DNA from: Chloroflexota bacterium
GTDB taxonomy: Bacteria; Chloroflexota; Anaerolineae; J036; Brachytrichaceae
Direction: 5' to 3'
Length of the DNA stretch: 64,000 nt
Assembly (NCBI GenBank): GCA_025354985.1
Contig: JANXLU010000049.1
Span: 86,086-150,085 of the forward strand
Numbering within the stretch: the first letter of the stretch is position 1; each line of letters opens with the position of its first letter. Below are positions 53,493-61,669 of this stretch, one piece after another. The position numbers were made by a program, and so were the translations under genes. The notes beneath the pieces were generated by a model. The model was not told where the DNA came from and searched no databases. It saw only the letters and a list, made by a program, of their open reading frames with translations.

Positions 53493-54353
53493 TTATTTGG
53501 TAATGGGTACGTAGCGCGCCCGCTCAACCACGCGCTGACCCTCGGCATTAAGCGACCAGATGGCAAACACGCGCGCCTCCCATTGTGGCTCGAAAGGTGA
53601 GAGGAGATACAGGCTGTGGGTGAGTTTGTATGTACCATTTGCAATGGATTCCGGGGTGAGCTTTTGCCCCTCTATCGAAATCGCCTTGACCTTTGGCGCG
53701 GCGGGGGCGGCAAGACGCGAGGCCGGGATGTAACCGATTGCGCCCGGTTTGATGGCGACGAAATTCTGCATCACCTCCACACTGGGTAGCACGATGGCGT
53801 TGCGGCTCAGCTCCAATCGCCCCATCACCGCGCCATCAAACACTGTACGTTCGGTGACCGCGGCATCCCGGGTGGCCAGATCGATGTCGCCCATTTGCGG
53901 CTGGCCGACATCGCTCCAGCGGCTGCGCGCGCCGGCAAACACTTCGCGCAGCTCGAAGGCGGATAAATTTTCTATCGGGTTTTGCGGGTTGACCACCACG
54001 GCCACCCCGTCTTGAGCCAGCTCGGCGTTCCATGGGCTTATTTTGCCTTCGGGCAATGGGAGCAACCGGCTTACGATAGCGAAGTCTGTGCGGTTGGCAT
54101 AGATGGCGTCAAAGGCGCCTGTGGTGCCGGCCCATTCCACGCTAAACATCACGTGAGGATGCGTGGCGGTATATGCGTCCATTAGTGCTTGGGCCAGTGG
54201 CACACTGGCCAAATCCGTGACCACACGCAACCGGGCCGGCGCAGATGTGGGTGTGGGCGCAGGTTTTGGTGCGACGTTGCAGGCCATCAGCATCAGCGCT
54301 GCAAGACAGGCCGCGCGAATGGGATACAGGCTCGATGCGCACCTGGGATGCAT
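53493..54353 (-). CDS. Lipoprotein substrate-binding protein, PstS-like
   Basis: 286 residues from the ATG at 54353, which places the lipobox LMLMAC (Cys near 25) at the right distance; a longer frame upstream lacks features. It has the periplasmic binding protein type II fold of the phosphate-binding group: LRVVTDLASVPLAQALMDAY, VEWAGTTGAFDAI, FAIVSRLLP, DGVAVVVNPQNPIENLS and NGTYKLTHSLYLL. These are typical of PstS-like (PBP_like_2) proteins that bind phosphate or a related oxyanion. No Pst permease genes are adjacent, so it may work in sensing or with a distant transporter. Confidence 0.85.
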   Translation of the reverse strand: MHPRCASSLYPIRAACLAALMLMACNVAPKPAPTPTSAPARLRVVTDLASVPLAQALMDAYTATHPHVMFSVEWAGTTGAFDAIYANRTDFAIVSRLLPLPEGKISPWNAELAQDGVAVVVNPQNPIENLSAFELREVFAGARSRWSDVGQPQMGDIDLATRDAAVTERTVFDGAVMGRLELSRNAIVLPSVEVMQNFVAIKPGAIGYIPASRLAAPAAPKVKAISIEGQKLTPESIANGTYKLTHSLYLLSPFEPQWEARVFAIWSLNAEGQRVVERARYVPITK

Positions 54354-54507
54354 TATGTGGTTCGGACGCGCGAGTTTGCTCTGCAAGGAGGTCAATACTA
54401 CCAAGCGTAGGGCAAGCGTAGGCAATCCGTCATGCAGCGTGTTGGATGGCTGGCTATGATCTCTCTCAAGAGTCAGGGTGGGACCTCCTCTTCTCCTCCT
54501 TTTGGTT

Positions 54508-54547
54508 TGAGGGCCAGTGATCGGCGTCACTGGCCCTCATGATTTTT
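54508..54547. terminator. Strong hairpin just after the blue copper gene
   Basis: A perfect 13-base-pair stem TGAGGGCCAGTGA / TCACTGGCCCTCA with a 6-base loop (54508-54520 with 54527-54539). A T-tract follows only in the plus direction (TGATTTTT), although both neighbouring genes read minus. It probably acts as the 3' end of the copper protein gene, without a U-tract. Confidence 0.6.
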
Positions 54548-55033
54548 CTAGGAAATGATGAGACTACCGCGCATGATGGCGCTGTGGCCAGGGAAGGTGC
54601 ATATATAGGGATAGCGTCCGGGTGGTGGCGCGTCAAATGTCACCTGAGTGGATTCGCCGCCTTTGATCAGCTTTGTATAGGCCAGCACACCGGGTTCATT
54701 TGGCTGCACATAGCTGGCGACGGGGCCGGCGGAAATGCCGTTTGACGCTACTGTGTCCTCAGTGCCGGGTTTTGCCAGCACCCAGTTGTGCATTTGAACA
54801 TCGGATACTGCGAGGCTGGAAAATTTCAGGGTGATGGTGCTGCCGGTGGGGGCCATGAGCGTGTCCTTGTCAAACAACAGTGCCTCACCTTGCGTGCCGA
54901 TCTCGAGCATAACCGGCTTGCCACCACCGGGCACCTTTGTGGGTGCTGCAGGGGCGGCCGGGGCCTGGGCACATGCCGTCAATAGCACGGCAAGCGCCGT
55001 GATCCGAAGCAGGCGCATCGTGGCGTGGCGCAT
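54548..55033 (-). CDS. Blue copper lipoprotein, auracyanin/azurin-like
   Basis: 161 residues. Its ATG overlaps the aspartate kinase stop (TGATG). A lipobox LLTAC (Cys near 21) makes it a lipid-anchored protein, followed by a Pro/Ala linker. The cupredoxin domain has His in VQMHNWVLAKPGT and the loop YICTFPGHSAIMRGSL, giving Cys, His and Met ligands in the type-1 copper spacing C-x4-H-x4-M. Auracyanins of this kind carry electrons in Chloroflexus-type bacteria. By context alone the partner complex is unknown. Confidence 0.92.
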   Translation of the reverse strand: MRHATMRLLRITALAVLLTACAQAPAAPAAPTKVPGGGKPVMLEIGTQGEALLFDKDTLMAPTGSTITLKFSSLAVSDVQMHNWVLAKPGTEDTVASNGISAGPVASYVQPNEPGVLAYTKLIKGGESTQVTFDAPPPGRYPYICTFPGHSAIMRGSLIIS

Positions 55034-56484
55034 CAGGCCAGCGTGTGCAGCGCGCGTACGGCATCGCGACCGTGACCGCCGCTGACGACCAGCGACAAGC
55101 CGCATTCGCTGCTGCCTTGGGCGATCGCCAGGATGTTGATATTCTGATCACCCAGTGCGCCAAATATCTTGCCACTGACACCGGGTCGTCGGCTGATGCC
55201 GAGCCCCACCGCGGTGATGATGGCGACGTCGTCCACTACTTGGACGGCGTCTATCTCTTGATTGCGCAGTTCGCGCTCAAACTCACCCAGCAGCGCTATT
55301 TTGATCGTCTCGCTGGCGAGCTGCGGCACCATCATGCAAATGTTTTGTTCGCTACTGGCCTGGGTGAACATATATACGCTGGTTCCGGTGCGGGCCACGG
55401 TTGTAAAGGTGCGCCCGGCGATACCGACCACGCCGCGCATGCCGCGACCGCTCACCGTCACCATGCTGACTTGCTCGATGATCGTGACCGCCTTGATGGG
55501 CTTGTCGGGTGCGCGGAAGTCGTCGACCTTGGAGTTGTCATACACGATGAGCGTGCCGGGGTGCCTGGCATTAAAGGTGTTTTTGACGCGCAAGGGAATC
55601 GCCTGCTCGACCAAGGGCGCGATGGTCATCGGATGCAACACGCTGGCGCCAAAGAACGCGAGCTCACTCATCTCGGTGCTGGACAGCTGGTCGATGGTGT
55701 GGGCATCAGGCGCTATGCGTGGGTCAGTGCTGAGCACGCCATTGACGTCGGTGAAGTTATGGACCTCGGTGGCGTCGAGCGCGGCGCCGATGATGCTGCC
55801 GCTGTAATCGCTGCCGCCGCGGCCAAGTGTGGTGGGCACGCCAGCCTCGGTCGCACCAATGAACCCGGTGATCACCGGAACGATGCCGATCTGTAGCACT
55901 GGCAGGATTTTGGACCGGACCCGTTCACGGGTAAGCTCCATCAGGGGCACTGCGCTTTGGTAATTATTGTTGGTGACCACGAAATCGGTGCTATCAAATG
56001 CCTGCGATGAAATGCCGGCGGAACGCAGGGCGCCGGCCAGAATTCTCGCCGCCATGCGCTCACCCAGCCCGGCAACGGCGTCCAATGCGCGGGGGGTGAC
56101 TTCGCCAAGCACACGCACGCTGGCGCATAGCATTTCAAAGCCGGCCAGCAGGCGCTCGATGTCTTCGCTGATGGCGCGGCGATCCTCGGCGTTGCTCACC
56201 ACACCATCGATGGCCGCCTGATGCTTATCGGCCAGCTCGCGTCGCGCGCGTTGGTAGGCGTGGGCATCGCCGTCCGCGGCCTTGCGGGCGGAGTTGAGCA
56301 GCGTATCCGTTACCTTGACGTTGTCGGATGGCGTGTGGATGACCCCGGGCTTGCCCATGGCCGAGGTGACCACAACAACGTGGTCCCACTGAGTGCGGGC
56401 GTCGCGGACCAACTGAGCCACCTGGCGCATGGCTGATGCATCACCCACCGACGTGCCGCCAAATTTGAGTACTACCAACGTCAT
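55033..56484 (-). CDS. lysC: Aspartate kinase
   Basis: 483 residues from the ATG at 56484; the frame is open further up but the protein sequence TLVVLKFGGTSVGD begins here. The kinase domain has KFGGTSVGD, VVVVTSAMGK, GERMAARIL, TLGRGGSDYS and DVNGVLSTDPRI, and ends with FGASVLHP. Two C-terminal ACT domains (about 335-400 and 415-483) suggest feedback control by lysine and/or threonine. It catalyses the first step of aspartate-family amino acid synthesis. A promoter with TATAAT lies 9 bases upstream. It is translationally coupled to the blue copper gene that follows. Confidence 0.96.
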   Translation of the reverse strand: MTLVVLKFGGTSVGDASAMRQVAQLVRDARTQWDHVVVVTSAMGKPGVIHTPSDNVKVTDTLLNSARKAADGDAHAYQRARRELADKHQAAIDGVVSNAEDRRAISEDIERLLAGFEMLCASVRVLGEVTPRALDAVAGLGERMAARILAGALRSAGISSQAFDSTDFVVTNNNYQSAVPLMELTRERVRSKILPVLQIGIVPVITGFIGATEAGVPTTLGRGGSDYSGSIIGAALDATEVHNFTDVNGVLSTDPRIAPDAHTIDQLSSTEMSELAFFGASVLHPMTIAPLVEQAIPLRVKNTFNARHPGTLIVYDNSKVDDFRAPDKPIKAVTIIEQVSMVTVSGRGMRGVVGIAGRTFTTVARTGTSVYMFTQASSEQNICMMVPQLASETIKIALLGEFERELRNQEIDAVQVVDDVAIITAVGLGISRRPGVSGKIFGALGDQNINILAIAQGSSECGLSLVVSGGHGRDAVRALHTLA

Positions 56485-56493
56485 AAGAACATG

Positions 56494-56521
56494 ATTATAA
56501 ATTGAGCGATGTGATGCGCAA
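56494..56521 (-). promoter_or_regulatory. Promoter of lysC, near-leaderless
   Basis: On the minus strand, -35 TTGCGC (56521-56516), a 16-base spacer and a perfect -10 TATAAT (56499-56494). The ATG is 9 bases after the -10 box, so the leader is at most a few bases. Confidence 0.7.
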
Positions 56522-56606
56522 GCCGCTCCGACTGTGAAAGCAGCCGCTAGCACCTTTTGCGGCAAAATGCCTCGGTGATGCGGTCATCGGCTCACGGCTG
56601 ATTTTT

Positions 56607-57527
56607 TTAAAGCGCGGTCTTAACCACCTGGTACAAGCTCTCGGCACGCAGGTCACTAAGTGACAGACAGGCTCCGTCGAGGTTTTCGGCGAGCTTGCGG
56701 GCGAGACCTTGGTCAAACGCGGCATGTTCCATGTTGATGACCACGCTGCGGATGTGCTCGTCGCGGATCATGTTTGCCATGCGGTGGGCCTCGACCATTG
56801 GCGGGAGGTTCGTCATGCTGACGTTACCGGCACCATCAGTCAGGATGATGAGCAGCGGCAACACCTCGGGATGGGCAAGCTTGTGTTGCTTGATCACGCC
56901 ATAGGCCAGGGTCAGCCCGGCCGTGAGCGGGGTCTTGCCACCAACCGGGATGTTTTGCAGCGCGCGCTGGGCGAGGTCAACCGAGCCAGTGGGCGGGAGC
57001 ACAAGTGTCGCGGAGTTCTTCTGAAAAACCACCAGGCCGACGCGGTCACGGCGCTGATATGCATCGGTGAGAAGGCTCATGATGGCGCCCTTGGTGGCGG
57101 CCATGCGCTCGGCCACGGCCATGCTCCAGCTGGCATCGACGACGAACATCACCAGGTTGCTGATTTTCTTGACGCGGATTTTCTTGTGAATATCCGGGCG
57201 CTCAATCAGAAACGCCAGGGTCTTGTCCGGCTCGGTTGCGCCCACCTGCTCTTTTGGCGGGCGAGCTCGGCGGGCCTTCTGATGTGGGGCGGCCGCCCGC
57301 AACGTGGCATCAAAGGCCAGATCGCTGACCTTCTCCCCAAGTGGCACGGTTTTGGCCTGAATGTAGTGGCCACGCTTGCGCTCGGTCTTGGTCACGCTGC
57401 GACGACCGGCCCCCTTGCGGGTCATCTTATCCAGCTGTGTGTTGAGTTTGCGCGCGTTAAAGACCGAGCCGATATCGGTGTTCTTTCCGCCAGGGGTGTC
57501 TTGTGCTGTTTGAGGCGCTTGGGGCAC
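56607..57527 (-). CDS. chlD: VWA-domain half of a metal-chelatase D-type subunit, probably reached by -1 frameshift
   Basis: Counted from a GTG at 57527 this is 306 residues. The frame is open well upstream of this GTG, through the end of the AAA gene, with no ribosome-binding site. It opens with a Pro/Gln/Ser-rich acidic linker, then a basic region (about 35-55), and a von Willebrand A domain with the MIDAS motif DASWSM (131-136, DxSxS) and later LTDGAGNVS. This is the C-terminal half of Mg- or Co-chelatase D subunits, whose N-terminal half is an AAA domain like the one in the preceding gene. The frame is -1 relative to that gene across a slippery A7 (57602-57596), so a fusion protein of about 694 residues is predicted. 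A separately started protein is possible. Confidence 0.85.
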   Translation of the reverse strand: MPQAPQTAQDTPGGKNTDIGSVFNARKLNTQLDKMTRKGAGRRSVTKTERKRGHYIQAKTVPLGEKVSDLAFDATLRAAAPHQKARRARPPKEQVGATEPDKTLAFLIERPDIHKKIRVKKISNLVMFVVDASWSMAVAERMAATKGAIMSLLTDAYQRRDRVGLVVFQKNSATLVLPPTGSVDLAQRALQNIPVGGKTPLTAGLTLAYGVIKQHKLAHPEVLPLLIILTDGAGNVSMTNLPPMVEAHRMANMIRDEHIRSVVINMEHAAFDQGLARKLAENLDGACLSLSDLRAESLYQVVKTAL

Positions 57528-57548
57528 GCTTTGTGCCGTGGGCTCCGC

Positions 57549-57602
57549 GGGGCTGAGCGGAGAATCGGGCGCCTCCTGGCTTAGCCCCTGCTCGCTTTTT
57601 TT
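57549..57602 (-). promoter_or_regulatory. Predicted -1 programmed ribosomal frameshift site: A7 slippery heptamer plus nested stem
   Basis: The AAA gene is read as ACA AAA AAA GCG here, so the heptamer A-AAA-AAA (57602-57596) is in the register required for -1 slippage. Seven bases on, GGGGCT (57588-57583) pairs with AGCCCC (57554-57549), enclosing GGAG (57576-57573) paired with CTCC (57562-57559). The zero frame stops at 57583-57581, and the -1 frame continues into the VWA domain. AGGAAGG upstream could act as an internal Shine-Dalgarno-like stimulator. Confidence 0.8.
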
Positions 57603-58690
57603 GTTTGCGTCTGGGGCTTGCCTTCCTGCTTCTCGTCGCTCAGCTTCTGCTGCTGCTCCATCTGGCTTTCAATCTGCTGCAGCTTGTCAGACATCATCTG
57701 CATGGCGCTCTCGGTATCCGAGAACGGATGGCGCTTCATGCGGTGAGGCAGGGCGAGCTCGGCCGCCAGCAGAATGTCCTGCTCGGTGATCTGGGTGCGC
57801 TTCATTAGCGCGGCGTGGGCGCGGGCGGCGCGAAGGATCACGATATCGGCGCGGTGACCATCCACCCCCATGCTGCTCATCAGATTGGCGATCAGGCTGA
57901 GATCTTTCTGAGTGTATTTGACCTCGGGCAACAGCGCGCGGGCTTCGGTGATTTCAAGCGACAGCGCCTCTTCGTATGGCGTCCATTGCGCCGAGAAGGC
58001 TTCCATATCGCTCTCGCTCTCGAGGTTGCGCTCGAGAATCTTCATGCGCGCGACGGGGTCCTTGATGCCGACAATATCCACGCACAGAGCGAAGCGATCC
58101 AGCAACTGCGGACGCAGATCACCTTCTTCCGGGTTCATGCTGCCCACCAGCACGAAGCGGGCGGGATGGCGGAATGAAATCCCTTCGCGTTCGACCGAGT
58201 TCACGCCCATGGCCGCCACGTCCAATAGCAGATCGACCACGTGGTCATCAAGCAGGTTTACCTCGTCGACATACAAGATGCCACGGTTGGCCGCCGCGAG
58301 CACGCCTGGTTCGAAGTGTTTTTCACCCTTTTGAATGGCTTTTTCAATATCCAGCGTGCCCACCACGCGATCCTCCGTGGCGCTGACGGGGAGGTTTACA
58401 AAAGCCGTCTTGCGTTTGACGATCTTGACCTTGTCTGGATGGGCCATGCGCGCGCGCAATTCATCGGTCATCAGCGCCGGGTTGGTCGGGTCGCAGTAAA
58501 AGGGATCACCCTCAACGACGTCAATTTCTGGGAGAAGCGCGGCAAGTGCACGCGCGGCGGTGCTCTTTGCCGTGCCGCGCTCACCTCGGATCAACACGCC
58601 ACCCACCTGCGGGTAAATGGCATTCAGGATCAAGGCGCGCTTCATGCGTTCCTGACCAACGATTGCAGAGAAGGGAAATAAGTTAGCCAT
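57581..58690 (-). CDS. AAA+ ATPase subunit of Mg/Co-chelatase type (ChlI/BchI-like), zero-frame product
   Basis: 369 residues. N-terminal FPFSAIVGQERMKRALILNA and Walker A GERGTAKST (36-44) are followed by the ChlI-type inserts, Walker B GILYVDEVNLLDD (about 139-151), LVGSMNPEEGDLRPQLLDRFALC (sensor and arginine finger) and VDGHRADIVILRAARAHAAL. These mark the I subunit group of Mg/Co-chelatases. The C-terminal tail (about 325-369) is Gln/Lys/Glu-rich, and its last codons lie over the slippery A7. The zero-frame stop gives the small subunit, while -1 slippage gives the larger D subunit with VWA domain. These proteins drive metal insertion into a tetrapyrrole together with a large subunit (ChlH/CobN), not seen in this window. 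Confidence 0.93.
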   Translation of the reverse strand: MANLFPFSAIVGQERMKRALILNAIYPQVGGVLIRGERGTAKSTAARALAALLPEIDVVEGDPFYCDPTNPALMTDELRARMAHPDKVKIVKRKTAFVNLPVSATEDRVVGTLDIEKAIQKGEKHFEPGVLAAANRGILYVDEVNLLDDHVVDLLLDVAAMGVNSVEREGISFRHPARFVLVGSMNPEEGDLRPQLLDRFALCVDIVGIKDPVARMKILERNLESESDMEAFSAQWTPYEEALSLEITEARALLPEVKYTQKDLSLIANLMSSMGVDGHRADIVILRAARAHAALMKRTQITEQDILLAAELALPHRMKRHPFSDTESAMQMMSDKLQQIESQMEQQQKLSDEKQEGKPQTQTKKASRG

Positions 58691-58720
58691 TGGAGGAGCA
58701 ATTCTACCGGCTGGAACTGG

Positions 58721-59131
58721 TTACCACTCGACCAATAGTTGGGCGGCCATGGTCAGGATCACATCCGCCGGGACCCGACGCTGTCGGTTTGCGTTGCGAC
58801 GAAGGCTTTCTTCAAGCGGAGTATCCATCCGCAGCACCACGAGTTCGGCCGCAAGCTCTGTCGCAAGCGCATGCCATTCCCGGACGCGCTCGGGCTCGGC
58901 ATTCGTCGCGTCGACCACCACATCATAGCCACGTCCCAGACCGTTGCGGACGCGCGCGCTTAGCAGTGGAAAGACCTCGGAGTTGCGGGTTTGGTCGTTT
59001 TCGTCGCCGGTCAGCTCAAAGCGGATCAGGTCACTGCTGACATAGATCGCCTGCCAGGCGTGCGCCAGTTTTTGGGCAAAGCGCGTTTTGCCGCTGCCAG
59101 GGATTCCTCTCATGACGATTAGGGTTGGCAT
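58721..59131 (-). CDS. P-loop kinase of the polynucleotide kinase-like type
   Basis: 136 residues. The Walker A GIPGSGKTR is at 9-17, then VSSDLIRFEL, a lid-like DATNAEPERVREW, LRMDTPLEESLRRN and a short end. This is the AAA_33/T4 polynucleotide-kinase-like fold, in which DxTN and RN-type motifs bind ATP and phosphate. It is small and lacks a phosphatase domain. The substrate is unknown (a nucleic acid end, sugar or small molecule). It is divergent from hemW; their starts are 57 bases apart. Confidence 0.85.
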   Translation of the reverse strand: MPTLIVMRGIPGSGKTRFAQKLAHAWQAIYVSSDLIRFELTGDENDQTRNSEVFPLLSARVRNGLGRGYDVVVDATNAEPERVREWHALATELAAELVVLRMDTPLEESLRRNANRQRRVPADVILTMAAQLLVEW

Positions 59132-59153
59132 GGCGCGGATTCAACCACACGTT

Positions 59154-59181
59154 TTGTGCCCGGACCAATGACCGCTATGAT
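59154..59181 (+). promoter_or_regulatory. Promoter of hemW, leaderless
   Basis: -35 TTGTGC (59154-59159), a 16-base spacer and -10 TATGAT (59176-59181). The GTG start is 6 bases after the -10 box. Confidence 0.65.
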
Positions 59182-59187
59182 GGGTGG

Positions 59188-60309
59188 GTGTCCTTTGGCA
59201 TTTACCTGCATATCCCATTTTGCCGCGCACGCTGCTCATATTGTGATTTCAACACCTATATCCAGATGGAGCCCCTGTATGAGCCCTACGTGCAGGCGCT
59301 TCTAAAGGAGATCAGGCAGCAGGTGCGGCACAAAGCGACGACTCTGTTCATCGGGGGCGGCACGCCTTCGTTGCTGGCGCCCCAGGAGTTGGGGAGTTTG
59401 ATCGGCGCGGTGAGAGAGCACTTTCAGCTGGATGATCAGGCGGAGGTGACGGTGGAGTGCAACCCCGGGACAGTAACCCGGGACTATTTGACGGAGCTCA
59501 GAGCCCAGGGAGCAAACCGGCTGAGCTTTGGCGCGCAGAGCGCGGATCCAGATGAGCTCAAGCTGCTTGGTCGCGAGCACGGGTTTGAGGACGTGATTCG
59601 CGCGGTGGATAACGCGCGCGCGGCGGGCTTCATCAACATTAATTTTGATCTGATCTTTGGGTTGCCCAGACAGCAACTGTCCACTTGGCGCACCACACTG
59701 CAGCGTGCGGTTGAGATTAATCCGGAGCATATTAGCCTATATGCACTCACGATCGAGAACGGCACGCCCATGTATGACTGGACCAAGCGCGGGGAAGTGC
59801 CGTATCCCGACCCGGATGCCGCGGCGGATATGTATGACCATGCCGAGGCCGAGCTGGACAAACATGGTTACGGACATTATGAGATTTCAAATTGGTGCAA
59901 ACCCGGTCACGAGGCGCAGCACAACCTGGTCTACTGGCGGAATGAACCGTATTTTGGGTTGGGAGCAGGTGCCCATTCAAGCGATATTGCCAATCGATGG
60001 TGGAAGGTTCGGCGCCCGGCAGACTACATCGCTCGGGCCGAGAAAGGCGAGTCGCTGATCATGGGGAGCGAGACCATCGACGCGCGGACCAGTCGTGGCG
60101 AAACTATGATGTTGGGGTTGCGACTGTTGCAGGAGGGAGTCAACCATGAGCGATTTGCCGCGCGCCATGGCGATGCGATTGCAAGGTTCTTTGCCAAAGA
60201 CCTGAAGACCGCCGAGGCCCAGGGTTTGATTACCAATGACGCCGAGCGGGTGCTGCTGACTCAGCGTGGGCGGTTTTTGAGCAACCAGGTGATGAAGCTG
60301 TTTGTGTAA
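59188..60309 (+). CDS. hemW: Radical SAM protein HemW (heme chaperone, coproporphyrinogen oxidase-like)
   Basis: 373 residues from the GTG at 59188, which follows a -10 box by 6 bases; an upstream start would precede the promoter. It opens with IYLHIPFCRARCSYCDF, the radical SAM CxxxCxxC cluster. LFIGGGTPSLL, VECNPGT, RLSFGAQSADPDELKLLGREH and FDLIFGLPRQ follow. The C-terminal HemN_C domain includes ISNWCKPGHEAQHNLVYWRNEPYFGLGAGAHS. HemW delivers heme to respiratory proteins; older annotations call it an oxygen-independent coproporphyrinogen oxidase. Both fit the chelatase genes nearby in a general tetrapyrrole setting. Confidence 0.95.
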   Translation: MSFGIYLHIPFCRARCSYCDFNTYIQMEPLYEPYVQALLKEIRQQVRHKATTLFIGGGTPSLLAPQELGSLIGAVREHFQLDDQAEVTVECNPGTVTRDYLTELRAQGANRLSFGAQSADPDELKLLGREHGFEDVIRAVDNARAAGFININFDLIFGLPRQQLSTWRTTLQRAVEINPEHISLYALTIENGTPMYDWTKRGEVPYPDPDAAADMYDHAEAELDKHGYGHYEISNWCKPGHEAQHNLVYWRNEPYFGLGAGAHSSDIANRWWKVRRPADYIARAEKGESLIMGSETIDARTSRGETMMLGLRLLQEGVNHERFAARHGDAIARFFAKDLKTAEAQGLITNDAERVLLTQRGRFLSNQVMKLFV

Positions 60310-60533
60310 CTCCTGCCAGCCGATGATATGGATTGCCAAGCAAAGATTTTGCAGGCGTAATTGCACGAATGCCAAGTGACTTGAAATCAGTCACGTCGCG
60401 CGCAGCGGATCCGTGTGTCGCCTGTTTTAGTAACTCCTCAATCAAAGCAGACGGATTACTGTGGCGCACGTTTGGAATATCAACCCGCTTTGATATTTGC
60501 TTGGACGCCGGTCACACAAGTCGCCGTGTCACA

Positions 60534-60561
60534 TTGAAATCAATTAGATAAGATGTAAAAT
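60534..60561 (+). promoter_or_regulatory. Promoter of the Ser/Thr kinase gene, leaderless
   Basis: -35 TTGAAA (60534-60539), a 16-base spacer and -10 TAAAAT (60556-60561). The GTG start is 8 bases after the -10 box. The stretch 60310-60533 before it holds no clear gene. Confidence 0.7.
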
Positions 60562-60569
60562 TTGAATAG

Positions 60570-61571
60570 GTGCGCAACTTTCAGGGCTACTCCAATCTGA
60601 TTGAGATCGGCCGGGGAGGCATGGCATCGGTTTATCGGGCGACCAGCTCGGATGGGCGGATTGTGGCCATTAAGGTGCTTAATTTGGCGCGGGTTGCGGA
60701 CAAGACCGCGCTGTGGCGGTTTGAACAGGAGGTGACATTGGGTGTGTCGCTCCAGCACCCCAATATCGTAAAGGTGGTGGACTATTCCTTGAACGATAGT
60801 GCACCCTTTATTGTCATGGAGTATGTGCCGGGTGAGAGCCTGGATCGACGCCTGGCGCGCAGCAAGGTGATTTCCCCGGCCGATATGGTCCCAATTTTGA
60901 CCGATGTGGCGGCTGCGCTGGACTTTGCACACTCACGTGGGGTGATTCATAGGGACGTCAAGCCCAGCAACATTATTGTGCGGTCGGATGGTCACGCTCA
61001 AATCGCTGATTTTGGAATTGCCAAGGCCAGCGGGGTAACCGCCTATACCGCCACTCAGGCGCGCGTTGGCAGCGTGTTTTACATGTCGCCCGAGCAGGCG
61101 GATGGTGTGCCGGTGTTAACCACGGCGAGTGATATTTATTCGTTGGGGGTGACCGTTTTTCATGCGTTGACCGGGCGCCAACCCTTTGTCAGTGACAGCG
61201 AAGTGGCCGTGGCGCGCATGCACATGGATGTGTTGCCCCCCCACTTGGAAGGTTTCAATCCGCTGATCAGCAAGGCGCTTTGCGGGACGGTTCTCGCGAC
61301 GCTTGAAAAGACGCCTACACGGCGCCCCCGATCGGCAGGCGCCTTTGCCGCATCCTTTGCCCGGGCTGTCGCCTTGCCCGAAGGAGTCACCGGTATGGCG
61401 GGCTTGGATCGATATCATCAGGTTCCGCGGATTTCCGCAGAAGCGGTTGTGGTTCGGACGCGACAGACATCCCTGATTTTGTCGCGTCGGGTGTGGATTG
61501 GCGTGGCTGGGGCCGGTATCTTGGCGGGTCTTGGAGCCGCCGCAGCCTTCTTATCGGGGCTTATTCGTTGA
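60570..61571 (+). CDS. Eukaryote-like Ser/Thr protein kinase, tail-anchored
   Basis: 333 residues, GTG start after the promoter at 60534. The kinase domain has IEIGRGGMASVYRA (about 11-24), Lys35 in VAIKVLNLA, HRDVKPSN (127-134) with catalytic Asp129, DFG (147-149), and YMSPEQADG in the activation segment. A single hydrophobic segment (306-332) at the very C-terminus anchors it, leaving almost no outside domain, unlike PASTA-type kinases. It would phosphorylate Ser/Thr on cytoplasmic or membrane partners. Neighbours give no clear substrate. No phosphatase gene is close by. Confidence 0.95.
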   Translation: MRNFQGYSNLIEIGRGGMASVYRATSSDGRIVAIKVLNLARVADKTALWRFEQEVTLGVSLQHPNIVKVVDYSLNDSAPFIVMEYVPGESLDRRLARSKVISPADMVPILTDVAAALDFAHSRGVIHRDVKPSNIIVRSDGHAQIADFGIAKASGVTAYTATQARVGSVFYMSPEQADGVPVLTTASDIYSLGVTVFHALTGRQPFVSDSEVAVARMHMDVLPPHLEGFNPLISKALCGTVLATLEKTPTRRPRSAGAFAASFARAVALPEGVTGMAGLDRYHQVPRISAEAVVVRTRQTSLILSRRVWIGVAGAGILAGLGAAAAFLSGLIR

Positions 61572-61631
61572 GCTGACGGCGTGATCTTGCTCCTACTTCG
61601 AGCATTTTCTTCATTTCCCGCAAAATACCAC

Positions 61632-61659
61632 TTGAAATCTAAGCTTAAATCCTTATAAT
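61632..61659 (+). promoter_or_regulatory. Promoter of the 89-residue protein gene
   Basis: -35 TTGAAA (61632-61637), a 16-base spacer and a perfect -10 TATAAT (61654-61659). The ATG is 10 bases after the -10 box, so the leader is only about 3 bases. It uses the same -35 and spacing as the kinase gene promoter. Confidence 0.7.
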
Positions 61660-61669
61660 TGGCCCACAC

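Noticed and set aside
54461..54547. T-box-like GGGTGGGACC followed by a terminator hairpin on the plus strand
   Set aside because: The conserved GCG after the T-box core is missing, no Stem I features are present, and no plus-strand gene follows. The hairpin is better explained as the 3' end of the blue copper gene.
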